From NCBI GenBank assembly GCA_027579435.1, contig JANBPK010000737.1, positions 1 through 64,000 of the forward strand: a stretch of 64,000 bases of DNA, given 5' to 3'. Under the pieces are notes generated by a model. It was not told the origin of the DNA. It was given only the letters and a program-made list of their open reading frames with translations, and did no database searches. Source of the stretch: Candolleomyces eurysporus. Taxonomy: Eukaryota; Basidiomycota; Agaricomycetes; Agaricales; Psathyrellaceae. The position numbers were made by a program, and so were the translations under genes. Each line of letters starts with the position of its first letter. The first letter of the stretch is position 1. Shown here one piece after another: positions 48,745 to 59,941 of this stretch.

Positions 48745-49236
48745 GCCAGCCTGAGACAGGATGCAGCTCCCTCTTTTTGTTTGCTTCCGGACTCGATTCC
48801 TTTTAATTATATTCGCCAATGGGTCGTAGATAGTGGCCCTTACTTACACAATATATATAGTGCTCCACTGATGCTTGTCGCCCAAGAGTATGTAGCTCCA
48901 GGGAAGGACTAGGTGGAATATGCAGAACGTTGAGCCCCAGCGGTTTATACCAGATTTTCAGCGCATCCCAGCTCAGGCCGTCGCAAGACGAGACACCGTG
49001 CAAGAACCAGAGGTGACGAGGCGCTGGGGTAAGCCAATACTTACTATTCATATAGCCAAAAGTCAGAGATGGGGTCTCGCGGTGCATAAAACGGCTCAGA
49101 GAGGTGATGAGCGGTGCCGGTGAGCATTGGGTGAGCGCAGAAGAGTGTTACAGTCGTGTGCCCCGTCGACCGGATGTGGTCGGGTATGTCCGGTCCGGCA
49201 ACGCCATCAATAATGGTCCGTGCGCGAGGGCGAAGG
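48745..49236. other. Spacer before U2 snRNA
   Basis: 3' flank of GPI-type gene 3 and upstream sequence of the U2 snRNA gene. No coding motif. Confidence 0.4.
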
Positions 49237-49243
49237 TATATAA
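49237..49243 (+). promoter_or_regulatory. TATA box of U2 snRNA gene
   Basis: TATATAA about 34 bases upstream of the inferred U2 5' end, a suitable distance for a polymerase II snRNA promoter. Confidence 0.6.
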
Positions 49244-49270
49244 GGAGGGCCCCATCCTTCCTGATTCCTT

Positions 49271-49448
49271 ACCACTCTGGCCTTTTGGCTTAGATCAAGT
49301 GTAGTATCTGTTCTTAATAGTTTAACCACTATTATGAGGTCACTGACCTCATTTTTGGTTATCTAATTTTTGCCGCCCCAGCTCTTCGGGCTCTGCTTGC
49401 AACCCGGAGACACGATGACCTTGCTACTGCACTACTGGCTTGTGTCGT
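49271..49448 (+). ncRNA. U2 spliceosomal snRNA
   Basis: The 5' half matches the universal U2 core: GGCCTTTTGGCTTAGATCAA, then GTGTAGTATCTGTTCTTA. The branch-site-recognition sequence GTAGTA is at 49301-49306. Stem IIa-like pairing follows, then a perfect hairpin GAGGTCACTGACCTC at 49336-49350 (stem IIb position). The Sm site AATTTTTG is at 49365-49372. A CGGG/CCCG hairpin (stem III) comes next, and a final stem GACACGA/TTGTGTC encloses a loop with CTACTGCACTAC, which fits stem-loop IV. The total of about 178 nt is close to the metazoan length (188). The 3' end is set by the last stem and is approximate. U2 pairs with the intron branch point in the spliceosome, which fits the intron-dense genes here. 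Confidence 0.93.
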
Positions 49449-49843
49449 CGGGGGATCCCCTCCTTTATGGGCCTTCCTTTGCTGGATATCTTAGAGCTCA
49501 TCTTGTCGATGTTGCTGCGGATTTCAGGAAAAGAATGTTTTCAAGGAGTCCCTATTTACAAACATGTGTACTCTCCGAGTCCCCGTACCGTTCAGACCTC
49601 TAAACATCGCTCTGTCGATGAAAAGAATATATATCCTTCCATTGTCTCCGTTTATTCGGTGAGCTCCAGCGCGGATTTCCGNTTTTTTCGACTGCTCTGG
49701 CAATAATGTTACGGGGGTTCTATACACTGTCTCATGGCCGTGGGCTATGTCGACGCAGCAAGCACGCACCACTCCACGATATTCGCAAAGAAAAAAAAGC
49801 AACTCATCGGCACCTTTCTCTTGAGCACGACAAAATCATATTT
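49449..49843. other. Spacer between U2 snRNA and tRNA
   Basis: No gene recognised. An N at 49682 precedes a T run. Confidence 0.4.
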
Positions 49844-49915
49844 TAGCAGCAACTCGTTTCGATCGAGTGACCTCGGAGTTATGAGCCCCGCGCGCTACCA
49901 CTGCGCCATGCTGCT
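49844..49915 (-). tRNA. Initiator tRNA-Met (CAT)
   Basis: A 72-nt cloverleaf on the minus strand without intron. The acceptor stem AGCAGCA/TGCTGCT pairs fully, with A as the 5' base and A as discriminator. D arm GCGC-AGTGGTA-GCGC. The anticodon loop CTCATAA has CAT at 49883-49881. The T arm ACTCG-ATCGAAA-CGAGT has the T-loop sequence ATCGAAA, a hallmark of eukaryotic initiator tRNA. The acceptor stem starting with A1 (A1-U72) is also characteristic of initiators. Internal A and B boxes are part of the D and T arms. Confidence 0.93.
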
Positions 49916-52054
49916 GTGCAAACATAGGTAACAGTTCGACTCACGGGCCCGCCCACCGCATCAAGATCCCTCATCCGACATACATCAACTCAGTTTGACC
50001 ACCACCATCCGTTGATCACCACCCCCCTAACGCATGTTCTACTGGACTCAGAGCTGGCTATTTCTCATTCTTTGTGGGGCATTTGAAGCTACTGTATGAG
50101 CCCTTCCGGGTCATTCACTCTTTGATTTGATTCGCTTGGACTCTCTCGCACTGTTCCTTGCTGTTGAGGCTATCAGAGTTTCGGATTATCGGAAATGGAT
50201 CGGTGTTGTCATCCCTCGAGCGTCATTCCAGCACCTCGTGTTGATAAGTCACTGCAGGCCACATAACCAGAATTCGTATATCAGGTCCGGTGAAAAGGGC
50301 ACTCCGGAGCGTCGAAATCTTAATGATCTTTCGATGGACATCCGTCGATACCGTGGTCCGATCATGGTCATCCGTTGAAAGATGGATTTCGACAGACCGT
50401 TGATGCAGGACGGTTGGCCAGGCTATTTCCGCTTTAGCCTTTAGGTCGGTCAACTCGTGTTGTTCTTGCCTTGGCCCGCTTGATTGAGCGATCTCTACTC
50501 TCCTGTTCTGTTGGGTGCCGATCCCCAAGACTCTGGTCTCTCTGATATCCGTCAACGCAGTGGAGATTGGTAGTGCGTTGTCCTTCCGACGCTGGTATTA
50601 GTAGTACCTCTGCAATCACTCTCTTCAGTTCGTTCTTGGGAGCTATTGCGGTTTCTTAGAGTTTGCGTTCTTCGGTTCCGAATCTTCGATCCTATTGACG
50701 CCTTCTAGCCTCAGCGACATCAAAGCGGAAGGTTTGAAGGTCTTGTTGCTCTGGGATGAGCCACATACCATTCGTCGTTGAGCTGAATGTTCATCTTTCT
50801 ATCTACGCAGAACCTCCACCGCTTACATTTGTCAACAAGCGATACGTTGTCCTCCAGCGATTGTGTTGTTCGCATCTGACTTCGGTGAGGAGCCCATGAT
50901 ATCAACGGTTTTCACGCCATTTGTGGGTTTGTGTGTTTGCTCTCTTGCCGCCCAAAGGCCCACAATGCGCCCGTTTTTTGGGGGGGGGAGAAGGCTTCTC
51001 TCCGGTAACCACGACTCCTTCATCTGGATGTCCCTACTTATGATGCTTCTCAATGTGCAAACAAAAATACCACTGCGGCCAAGCCAGCAGCAAATCGTTT
51101 CGATTGAGTGGCCTGGAGGTATGAGCCCGCGTGCTACCTCTGCATTATGCTGCTATATGAAGGCCACTCTAGCAACGTTCCGACGCTCAACATCCGGGAC
51201 CCTTCATTGAGGTCAATAAATCATCCCGTTCCTGTCCTGCTTGAAACCCCTGTCTAATTTCGTAGGTCGTTTGTGGGCTAGATCGCCTGTAAGGTTGTTA
51301 TCGTTTGAGCGATGCAACTCAGTTTGGCACCGTTTTCAATACACCCGTAACTACTCATGACATTTAATAACACATTGAAGACCTGTCACATCTTCTAACG
51401 AGCTAGACCGCGTCAGTCCAGCCATGTACATAACTCTAAGTCATTCAGGACCCATGCATACCGGTATACAATGGATGCTTCAACTATGTACTCGCGGTGG
51501 CCGACTCCACGTAGCTCTGGAAACCGCAGTTGTCCGCAGTGCGATGCCTCGCATGCACCGGATTTGATTCTCGAGGGGGCTCCAGCCTCCACCGAGTGCG
51601 CCGAATGATGAAACCCATTTCGTCATTGATAGTTACAGGCAATACCAAACTCTTCCTTTTTGTGACAAATCAGGTGTCCGATGATGCAAGCGACACCAGT
51701 TTTCGACGGAGAAATCTGGAAGCCCGCAAGTTCTGGTCTCCGACCCACTCTTTCAGGCCAGGAAGGCGGCGGTGGGGAGGGAGATTGAGGGGCTAAATTG
51801 CCTTTTCAGGAGCGGCGGGTTGCGGAACGAGGGTGCAAATCAATTTTTTTCCCAACAAGGGCAACTGGGTTTAGCCGAAACTGGCTTACTCCCAATCTTC
51901 TTTTTGCCGTGAAAAATGCTATTACTACATGGGCACCACACTAGTCGTGGTGCTCTTGTGGAGCCCTCTTTAGCTTCAACAACTACGATCTCTTCTATCC
52001 CTCTCCCTTCACCCCGTGTTTCCGCGTCCACCGTCTGCAAGCTCTATATTGGCA
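49916..52054. other. Gene-poor spacer with a decayed tRNA copy
   Basis: About 2.1 kb with no supported protein gene. It contains the tRNA relic at 51085-51154 and the promoter of the plus-strand SKN1 gene. Frames at 50223-50555 (minus) and 50863-51210 (plus) lack motifs. Confidence 0.4.
51085..51154 (-). pseudogene. Decayed copy of the initiator tRNA-Met
   Basis: The minus strand matches the intact tRNA at 49844-49915 along its whole length: AGCAGCAT start, CTCATAC anticodon loop, and the T-loop region CAATCGAAACG. It carries many substitutions that break the D stem and the anticodon stem, and it lost about two bases. Surrounding sequence outside the tRNA is not obviously duplicated. Confidence 0.75.
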
Positions 52055-54686
52055 ATGGCCAACCCATTCTCGCAGTCCACGAACAGCTGGTCGGAGGCGA
52101 GCTTGCTGTCATCGCCCCATGTCAGAGAGTTTGGAGAGTCTGGAAGGAGGCAGCATGATTCGTTGCTTAGCCATTCTGCCATGAGCAGCACGTCGTCGTA
52201 CGGAGGACAGGTATGTTCGGCTTCCGATGCATCAAGTACCGATAACTGAGTCGCCGTGAAGCCATACAACCATTCGTCAATATCTGAGAAGGTATTTAAG
52301 ATTAATTTCGCTCGTTGCCAGGATGACTGACGCGTTCGGTTTAGTACTCCCTGTCGCCTTCCCCTGCGCAATGGGGAACTCCATTCCTTATGCACGAGCA
52401 AGAGCCCGACGATTCGATACACAACCCAGATCAGCTTGACCCCAGGTCTGAGAAGAGCCGCAAAATTTCTATGAGAGGAGTGCAGAACATGGGTTGCTTG
52501 ACCATTCTCGTACTGGGACTGCTCATGCTCTTGTGCGTTTCTATCTTCTATGCCTTCCTTCGTTGTGCTGAATATCTACTCTAGTGCCGGCTACCCAATA
52601 ATTTCGCGACTAACCAGGCAGAGGCTAACGTCGCAAGGAGGGTTTAACCTCGGTGGAATCAACGCCACCGGGCAAGTTCCCGAGCTCCCAGGGAATTACG
52701 GTCTCATAGACAAAGACACTCCACGGGACGTGTACACGNAAAAAAAGTTGGCAAACGGACGATGAACTCGTCCTTGTATTCTCGGACGAATTCAATGAGG
52801 ACGGGAGAACATTCTATCCTGGGGACGATCCATTCTGGGAAGCCGTGGATCTGCATTATTGGGGAACGGTGAGTGAATCTCTTGTTCCCATGTTACCCGA
52901 GGCGGTCACTTAAGCCAACATTGGAGTAGAATGACCTGGAGTGGTACGATCCGTCGCAGGCCACGACCAGCAATGGATCCCTCCAGATTACCATTGAGCG
53001 GGTCGCGGATCCAGCGGATAACCACAACCTCTCGTACAAATCTGGAATGGTAAGCGTTATTGCAATCCTTCGCTGCGGATTTGACTAAAACCTGTGTTAG
53101 GTTCAAACATGGTCAGTCTCTCTCTCATGCCAAGAACGTTGTCTAACGGACGGTACAGGAACAAATTCTGTTTCACTGGCGGTCTGATCGAAAGTAAGCG
53201 TGATCAAGAGAGTTCTATCATAGATTCACAACCTAACATCTCCTTAATCAGCCTCTGTCCGTCTTCCTGGTAGCAACTCCATTGGAGGCTTTTGGCCAGC
53301 AGTGTAATGCATCTGCCTTCCTTCGTTCCAGAACATTCCTGATTGACGTTTCTCACAGATGGACTATGGGCAACCTGGGTCGAGCTGGATTTGGTGCGAG
53401 TGCTGAAGGCAATGTGAGCTGATCGTACAACGCATCCATCTATCCGTTGCTGACCATCATAACTCCAGTGGCCTTACACTTACGAAGAATGCGATGTCGG
53501 CACCTTGCCTAATCAGACCTACCCTGGGACGATGACACCACTCGCCGCTGTGACGAATGGCGATCAGTACAACAATGACATGCTGGTGCGTCAGCTCTTA
53601 CTTCCTCAAGGGTATTCGTTTTGACCGGATTTTACCCAGTCCTTCCTTCCCGGCCAAAAGTTGTGTATGTTTGCTCCCGGTATCCTGTTGAAACGTTGTG
53701 GAGCTGACGTCAATTTCGCAGCTGCATGCACATGTCCGGGAGAGTCGCATCCCGGTCCAATGAAGTCTGATGGTAGCTATGTGGGGCGTGCGTCTCCAGA
53801 AATCGATATCATCGAAGCGACTATACATGACGGAGTGGGGTACGTTTCGCTTTCAGGACAATGGGCTCCATACAACGTGAGTTTCGAACCCTCTTTTTTT
53901 TTNCTTTACCCCTCGAGCCCGAAATTAATTGTTGGGATTTTCAGGCGGAATATGCAATCTTCAATACGTCTGGCCAGGTCGAGTTCTTCGACACTTCTGA
54001 CAAGATTCACTACAACGATTATGTTGGAGGTGTGTTGCAGCAGACTACAAGTGGCTTGGCGCAGACGAATCAGAATGCGTATGAGTTGAATGGTGGGCAG
54101 TTTGCGGTCTACGGGTTCGAGTACAAACCAGGGTCAGTGATATTCGGTTTCATCTACCAGGCTACTTTCTGACGAGGGTGATCAAGGTATGATGATGCAT
54201 ATATCACCTGGATCAACGACAACAAGAAGGCATGGACGATCTACGCAACTGCGATGATCGAGGATCCTCGGACAGAAATCTCGGCACGGCCGATGAGTTT
54301 GGAACCGATGGTATGTTACTCTCTTTCCGCCGTGCCTGCAATTATATAATCACCTCGCAGTACATCATTGCGAACCTGGGATTCTCGACAAACTTTGTCG
54401 CGAATATTGAATTCGAGCTGTTGACCTTCCCTGCGAAAATGAGCGTCGATTGGATTCGAGTTTACCAACCCAAAGGCTCGATAAAGATTGGATGCGACCC
54501 TGTGGACCATCCCACAGCGGCTTATATCGAAACGTGAGCAACGTTCATCTCGATCTCTAGTTGCACGGGACTGATAAATCCGCTTCTAGATACAAAGAGG
54601 CATACACAAATGCCAATCATACGACGTGGGCGCAGTATGGCCAGCCCTGGCCAAAGAATAGATTGTCGGCAACCGGTTGCAACTAA
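52055..54686 (+). CDS. KRE6/SKN1-family beta-glucan synthesis-associated protein, copy C
   Basis: Fifteen exons: 52055-52210, 52345-52532, 52585-52868, 52930-53049, 53101-53111, 53159-53193, 53252-53303, 53359-53413, 53469-53585, 53640-53664, 53722-53876, 53945-54132, 54187-54310, 54361-54533, 54590-54686; 592 aa once the N at 52739 (an extra position next to an A run) is ignored. A Ser-rich cytosolic N terminus is followed by one membrane anchor (about 99-117, [14 protein letters not shown]), AGYPI, then the GH16-like domain with [32 protein letters not shown] and the acidic motif SPEIDIIEA (E374, D376, E379). Expected role: beta-1,6-glucan synthesis at the ER/Golgi or plasma membrane. All introns are GT-AG and match the inverted copy at 27-29.6 kb. 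A second N (53903) lies in an intron. Confidence 0.9.
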
Positions 54687-55631
54687 ACGACAGTGCTAGA
54701 TACCGCGGCTCGGCGGACCTTTTGGACCTTTTGTATAGATAGCTTTTCTTTCCAGTAATCGCGTTGACGTGGACTGCTCTTTTTTTGCGCTCTAACTTAT
54801 TATATTTGGGACCTCGTGTTGTATATTTCTACTCTGCTTTCGGACGAGCTAGTGTACTTATCCAGAACTATTCCGATCACACATTCCTTTGTAAAGGTTT
54901 TCTCTAGCTAACAGACACTCATTTTCAATTCTTGAAGGCTTCAAGCCTAAGTCTACGAGTACTACCAATTCACGCAAGAACCCAGCGCCTTTAAGCATCT
55001 CAATTCCAGCTAAATGCGACATTTTAGACGCTTCAAGTTGCGAAATTTCTCTCCGTGCGGTTGAATAACAATCCGATTGGGCACCTGGCGAACCCTTCGG
55101 TGCCTGAACGTTGAACACTTGACACGACTACCGGCCCGCAATGTTTGGTCATCGCTTCGGAACACAACAACGCGTGGTTTTTTTTTGACGCCCATCACAC
55201 GCGCCTGCCAACACCAGCGCCTTCGCATGGGTGACCCTCAGGCAACGCACAAGGAACTCCATATTCGTTCCTAGTTTCCTTCCCTTCTTGTACGACCGAC
55301 TAGATCGCCAGTGCTATCCTGGCCCGCGACAGATTCGCCGTATGTTGGCCGTATGTCTTCCTTTGCTTTACTTTCAGGACACTACAGCACTGCGCATGTC
55401 GTAGAGCATCGCCTCTCCCCAATGGGAAATTATCTCGACGTTAGAAATGGAACGTCGTCCCCAACAATCTGGTAATTGATCTTCCGGGACGTAAGTCTGG
55501 ACTCTAGCCATTTATAAACCAGCCCTCGTTTGACTTGTTGCTGGCATGCCATACTGCTGTGCTGCACCTCTCTCCACTTACCACCCACATTGTAGAGCCC
55601 ATTACTAGACTCCCTGCACCTCGCCTGGGAT
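54687..55631. other. Spacer before the NACHT gene pair
   Basis: 3' flank of the SKN1 gene and promoter of the first NACHT gene. No motif-bearing frame or RNA seen. Confidence 0.4.
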
Positions 55632-58522
55632 ATGGAAGACCCAGGTCAACGTTTCGAGGACTTGTCTGGCGTTCGAGACATCGAGGTGCACTACCACGGT
55701 CCGGTGAACAGCATTGGGCGCATCCATAATGCCAATTTTGGCGATAATCTGGGTGAGTAATTTCACCGAATGAAAGGCGGATGGTGTGTTGAAGCTCGAA
55801 TTCGCTCAGGTTCTATCAGCCAAGGTTCTAAGAGCCCTCAGCAAGTCCTCGGAAACATTCAGGACGTCCCCATCGGTAGAACGGGTGAGCAATTACGACC
55901 TCATTATAAACACAATTTCCTCCTTCATTAAACCCTTGTTTTTCAGACCTGATTAAACTTCTCCAGCCAATTCTGGATGCATCTCATACTCGAGATCGAA
56001 AAACGTCTCCACCAAACTCAGCGTGCTTTCGCGGGACACGAACACATATAATCCGGAAGATCGTGTCCTGGGCCGAAAGCTCACTTTTATGGAACACCCA
56101 CGTCCTCTGGCTTTACGGCTATGTGGGGTGCGGGAAATCAGCAATCGCTCTAGCAATTGCACTCAAGTTCGGACGGAGACAACTCTTAGTGGGCAGCTTC
56201 TTCTTCTTTCGAAACACCGGCGATAGAAGTAGAATGACCAAGTTTGCCACAACGCTGGCTTGCCAGCTGGCAGCTGCAATCCCTGAAGTGGCGCCGCTCA
56301 TTGAAAATGCGGTGAGGGCCGAACCGGGTGTTCTTCAATCGGATCTGGTCTCCCAGCTTCATCGCCTTGTGTACGAGCCATTCAAAGCCGCTGTCAAGCT
56401 AGGCCGTCTGCTCAAATGCCTTTTGAAGGGCCCTTTTCTGGTTGTCATCGACGGTCTCGACGAGTGCGAAGATCGGGAGAACGTGATAGCATTCATCGAT
56501 GACATGTTCGACTTCTTCAAGAAGAACCCCCTTGTCCCTCTCCGATTCCTCATAACCAGTCGAGTCGAGCAACACATCCAAGGCCGCCTGAGGAACAGTG
56601 ATCAAGTCCGTCTGGAAGACCTCGTCGACCATTGTTCGCGCGATGACATCGACACATTTATGGATACCTGCTTCGAGGCCGAGAATTCTCGGAATCCTGT
56701 CGTTCAGGCTTTCATTCAGGAGCACGGAGAATGGCCAACAAAGGCGGATAAGGACCAATTGGTGGACCACATTAACGGATCGTTCATTTTCGCATCCGCG
56801 CTCTTCAAATATATCGTGGACCCCACTAACGACCAATCAACGCCGATGGACCGTCTCCCTCACACTCTCAACATGAACCCAGGTCTCGATACCCTCTACA
56901 CCCAAACACTCTCCAGGTCTCAGCATCTCCCTCATTTCCCTGACATCATGTCGACCATCGCATTACTTGTCGAACCACTTCCAATTGTTGGGATCGCAGA
57001 GCTTCTTGGAATTGAATGCTTTGAGGTCGTTCGAGTTCTGTCCAATCTACAAGCGATTGTACATATTCCAGGCGTCGACGACTTACCTGTTACCCTGTGT
57101 CACACATCCTTCCGTGACTTCCTCACAACTGAAAGTCGATCCCGATGCTTCTTTGCTCCTCCCTCTTATCACCTTCATCTACTATATCGCTGCTCCATCC
57201 TTCACGAGCGTCGTCAGTCCGGGACGGCTGCTGCGTTGTACAGCGTTAAGCACTGCGAAGACCACCTTAAGCAGTGTATTTGCTTAACCACAATTGCGCA
57301 AGGACCGGCCCCCCTCTTCCCTCAGACCCTCGATGCTCTCTACGCCCTTGTGCTCCCCAAAGCTCAAGATCTTCCTCGTTTCTTTGAGATCATCTCGACC
57401 ATCGCAATTATGAACTCTGACCCACCTTCTATCTTCCAGATCGCCAAACGCATTCGAATCGAGTCATCCGAAGTTTCTCGAGTTCTGGTCACACTGAATG
57501 CAATCATTCCCCTCCCGACCAACGCACATTCACCTGTGACCTGTCATACACCCCTCCGCGACTTCCTCACGACAGAAATCCGATCAGGGCCTTTCTTTGT
57601 ATCGCCTTTGCGTCGTCTCCAATTTTGCTATCGCGCCTTCATGATCACTTTTCATCTCTGGCTAGATGGAAATGGGCGATCGAACCACCACCTTTGGGCA
57701 CTAGAACGTGTGGATTACCTCGCGATGTTTCTGCGCGAAGTTCCAGAATCAAACGTTGTTGATGCACTTGAGGAGTTCACCCACTTGTCCTCCGAACCCT
57801 TACCTTATCGCCACCTCTTCTCGTTCTCTCTACTTCTCTTCTGGGTGTTGTGCCATAGGCCCAGGCAAGTTTGGCGCATCCTCATCAAATGTGCCGAATC
57901 CCTGGCGCTGGCATTGGAATGTGACCCTGAGCCACTCAAATGGCTGAGTGGGACATTCAACGACTTTGGATTTCTAAGAGCCACGGTAGCTGAGCGCGTG
58001 TGCCTTCTCAAAATAGACCCAGAACAGGCCGTGACCTTGCAAGGCTATGTAGAACGTGCAGAAATGGTGATTGGAATACAGGTCTGTTCGTGTATCTTCC
58101 CGTTTTGAAGCTTATGTCTAACTGAACGGCGCTCCATGCAGCCTGCTTTCCGCTATCATTCTCCATTGAATAACCCATCCCCTTTCACTTCCGATGAATT
58201 CGATGCTATGCGGGTATGTATATTTTTTACTACTTTCGGTTATAGGCCTTTGACCAAGATTCTTCCACACTGCACAGTGGCTCGGCGAATGGTCAATTAA
58301 TGAGGCATTTCGAGTAAGTACACACGAGTCGCTCTTTCAAGATTGCAATCTCACAAAATTTACTAGTTTTTCCAGTGGGTGGTTACCCATGTGCAGTCGG
58401 CAACGAATCTCGTTAGGCCAGGCATTGCCTGTAATTTCGACCTGCATACCGTTGGCGTTCCGTGCAGTATCCGTCTGGAAATTATAAGAATACGCATAAA
58501 AGCCTCTCCTCAGCCTTCCTAG
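55632..58522 (+). CDS. NACHT-domain NTPase (fungal NLR-like), first of a pair
   Basis: Six exons: 55632-55752, 55810-55884, 55947-58081, 58142-58213, 58279-58314, 58376-58522; 861 aa, all junctions in frame. The short N terminus (about 1-85) has no known effector domain. It is followed by the linker typical of these proteins, DASHTRDRKTSPPNSACF, then the NACHT domain: Walker A GYVGCGKSA (about 123-131), FFFRN, Walker B FLVVIDGLDEC (about 228-238) and the sensor-like FLITSR. Behind the NTPase lie two copies of a module of about 100 residues (about 378-480 and 526-625), each ending near CHT-RDFLTTE-RS. The C terminus is helical without recognisable WD40, ankyrin or TPR units. Fungal NACHT proteins act in non-self recognition and programmed cell death or have unknown roles; here only the NTPase is certain. 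Confidence 0.88.
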
Positions 58523-59941
58523 TCGATATCTACATGTACGGATACGCGAGTCTCCGCCTAGCCGGATATCTATCATTCAGGCAGCAGGCCTAGGGTATTT
58601 GCCCAATTCGAGTCCCCATGGTTCCAAAGTTTACTACATACTACAGTGGTATTCAGCTGTTGCAAGCGAAGCGAGCAATCTTTGTAAAGGGGTTGGGCCC
58701 AAACAAGGACGAATTGTAATACCCGCCTCGTTCCCCTTTGATTCTGGCAACATACATTGCTTATAGAAACGCGGTAAACACACTCAAGGAAGGATATAGT
58801 ATACGAATATGCAAAAAAATTGCGTCAGATGACGCCCTGAATAGAGGAATTACGCGAGGTAGCCAGCAGGCTCGACTCAGTCGCGTCGCCTTGATCGTAC
58901 CTCCGATTTCCATCACTTCGAAGTCAATACTCTGTTTCAACATTGCGTGGAGAAAGTAGGATCAAGGCTCGTTTTGCGAGCTAGGCCGACGCCGCGGCCC
59001 AAATATCTTGTATATTCGGGTCGGCTGATGAATTTGATGCTGCCCCGATGGTCATTGCATCGAAACCCCTGAACGCAATTCACTTCCCCCAGCTGTTCCT
59101 TCGAGCTGGGGTATATCATCGTTTGAGAGGTTGTGGACCCCTCATAACGTTGTCAGGCATCTTCTGGAATCGTGAGTGCCGTTCCTTGCTACTTTATCTT
59201 GCTGAAAGTAACTTGAAGGTTCACTCTCCAAGCATTTACTCCCAGCTTCAAGATATCCCAAATCCCAACGGTACTCATAGAAACTGGGATAAATATTTTG
59301 ATTAGGAGCAAAGCAAAATAACTCGTACTACGGCTATTCCAGGATATTGAATCCATCTCCATCCGCCTCAAACTCGAATGAGCGTCCTTCACCCTCGGCG
59401 ACCCCTCGACCCCTTCCTCCCCTAAGACAGGTTTAGATATTTTCACTAGCTAGAAGTCATCAAATCGATTTCTTGATAATCTCATTAGGTTCGAGAAGCA
59501 CTAAACCAGCCCTGTGGTGCAGGAGGAAGGACCGTTGACGCACTTGTACAAAAAGGACGAACAATTTGTCCTCAGCACACGCTGTGAGGAGGTACGAGTT
59601 CCGAAATAGCGGGACAGACGGGATCCAAGACGGCTTTGTGGTGCTCGAGCTGTGGGATTCTCGTAAATTAGCTTGCTCGGGGACGGAGCCTTCAGCCTGT
59701 GACCTACCGAGTCTTGACGTGCTGATGAGAGCCAGCTTCGATGGTATACGTACTGACGAATCCTAGATAACACAATTGACCGCGTATGATATGCGGCATA
59801 GGATTTCACGATTGCGGGCAATTCAATTGGTCAGGTATCACAGCCTCAATTTAATTGCATTCTGGCCATAACGATTGGTGCACGATTTCACTTGCTCCTC
59901 GCACCCTCACTGCTTTGCTAGATTCCCTCCATCCCCACACG
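58523..59941. other. Spacer between the two NACHT genes
   Basis: About 1.4 kb, presumably promoter of the second gene. No motif-bearing frame or RNA seen. Confidence 0.4.

Noticed and set aside
50223..51210. Open frames around the tRNA relic
   Set aside because: No domains, and one overlaps the tRNA pseudogene, so it is not a believable protein.
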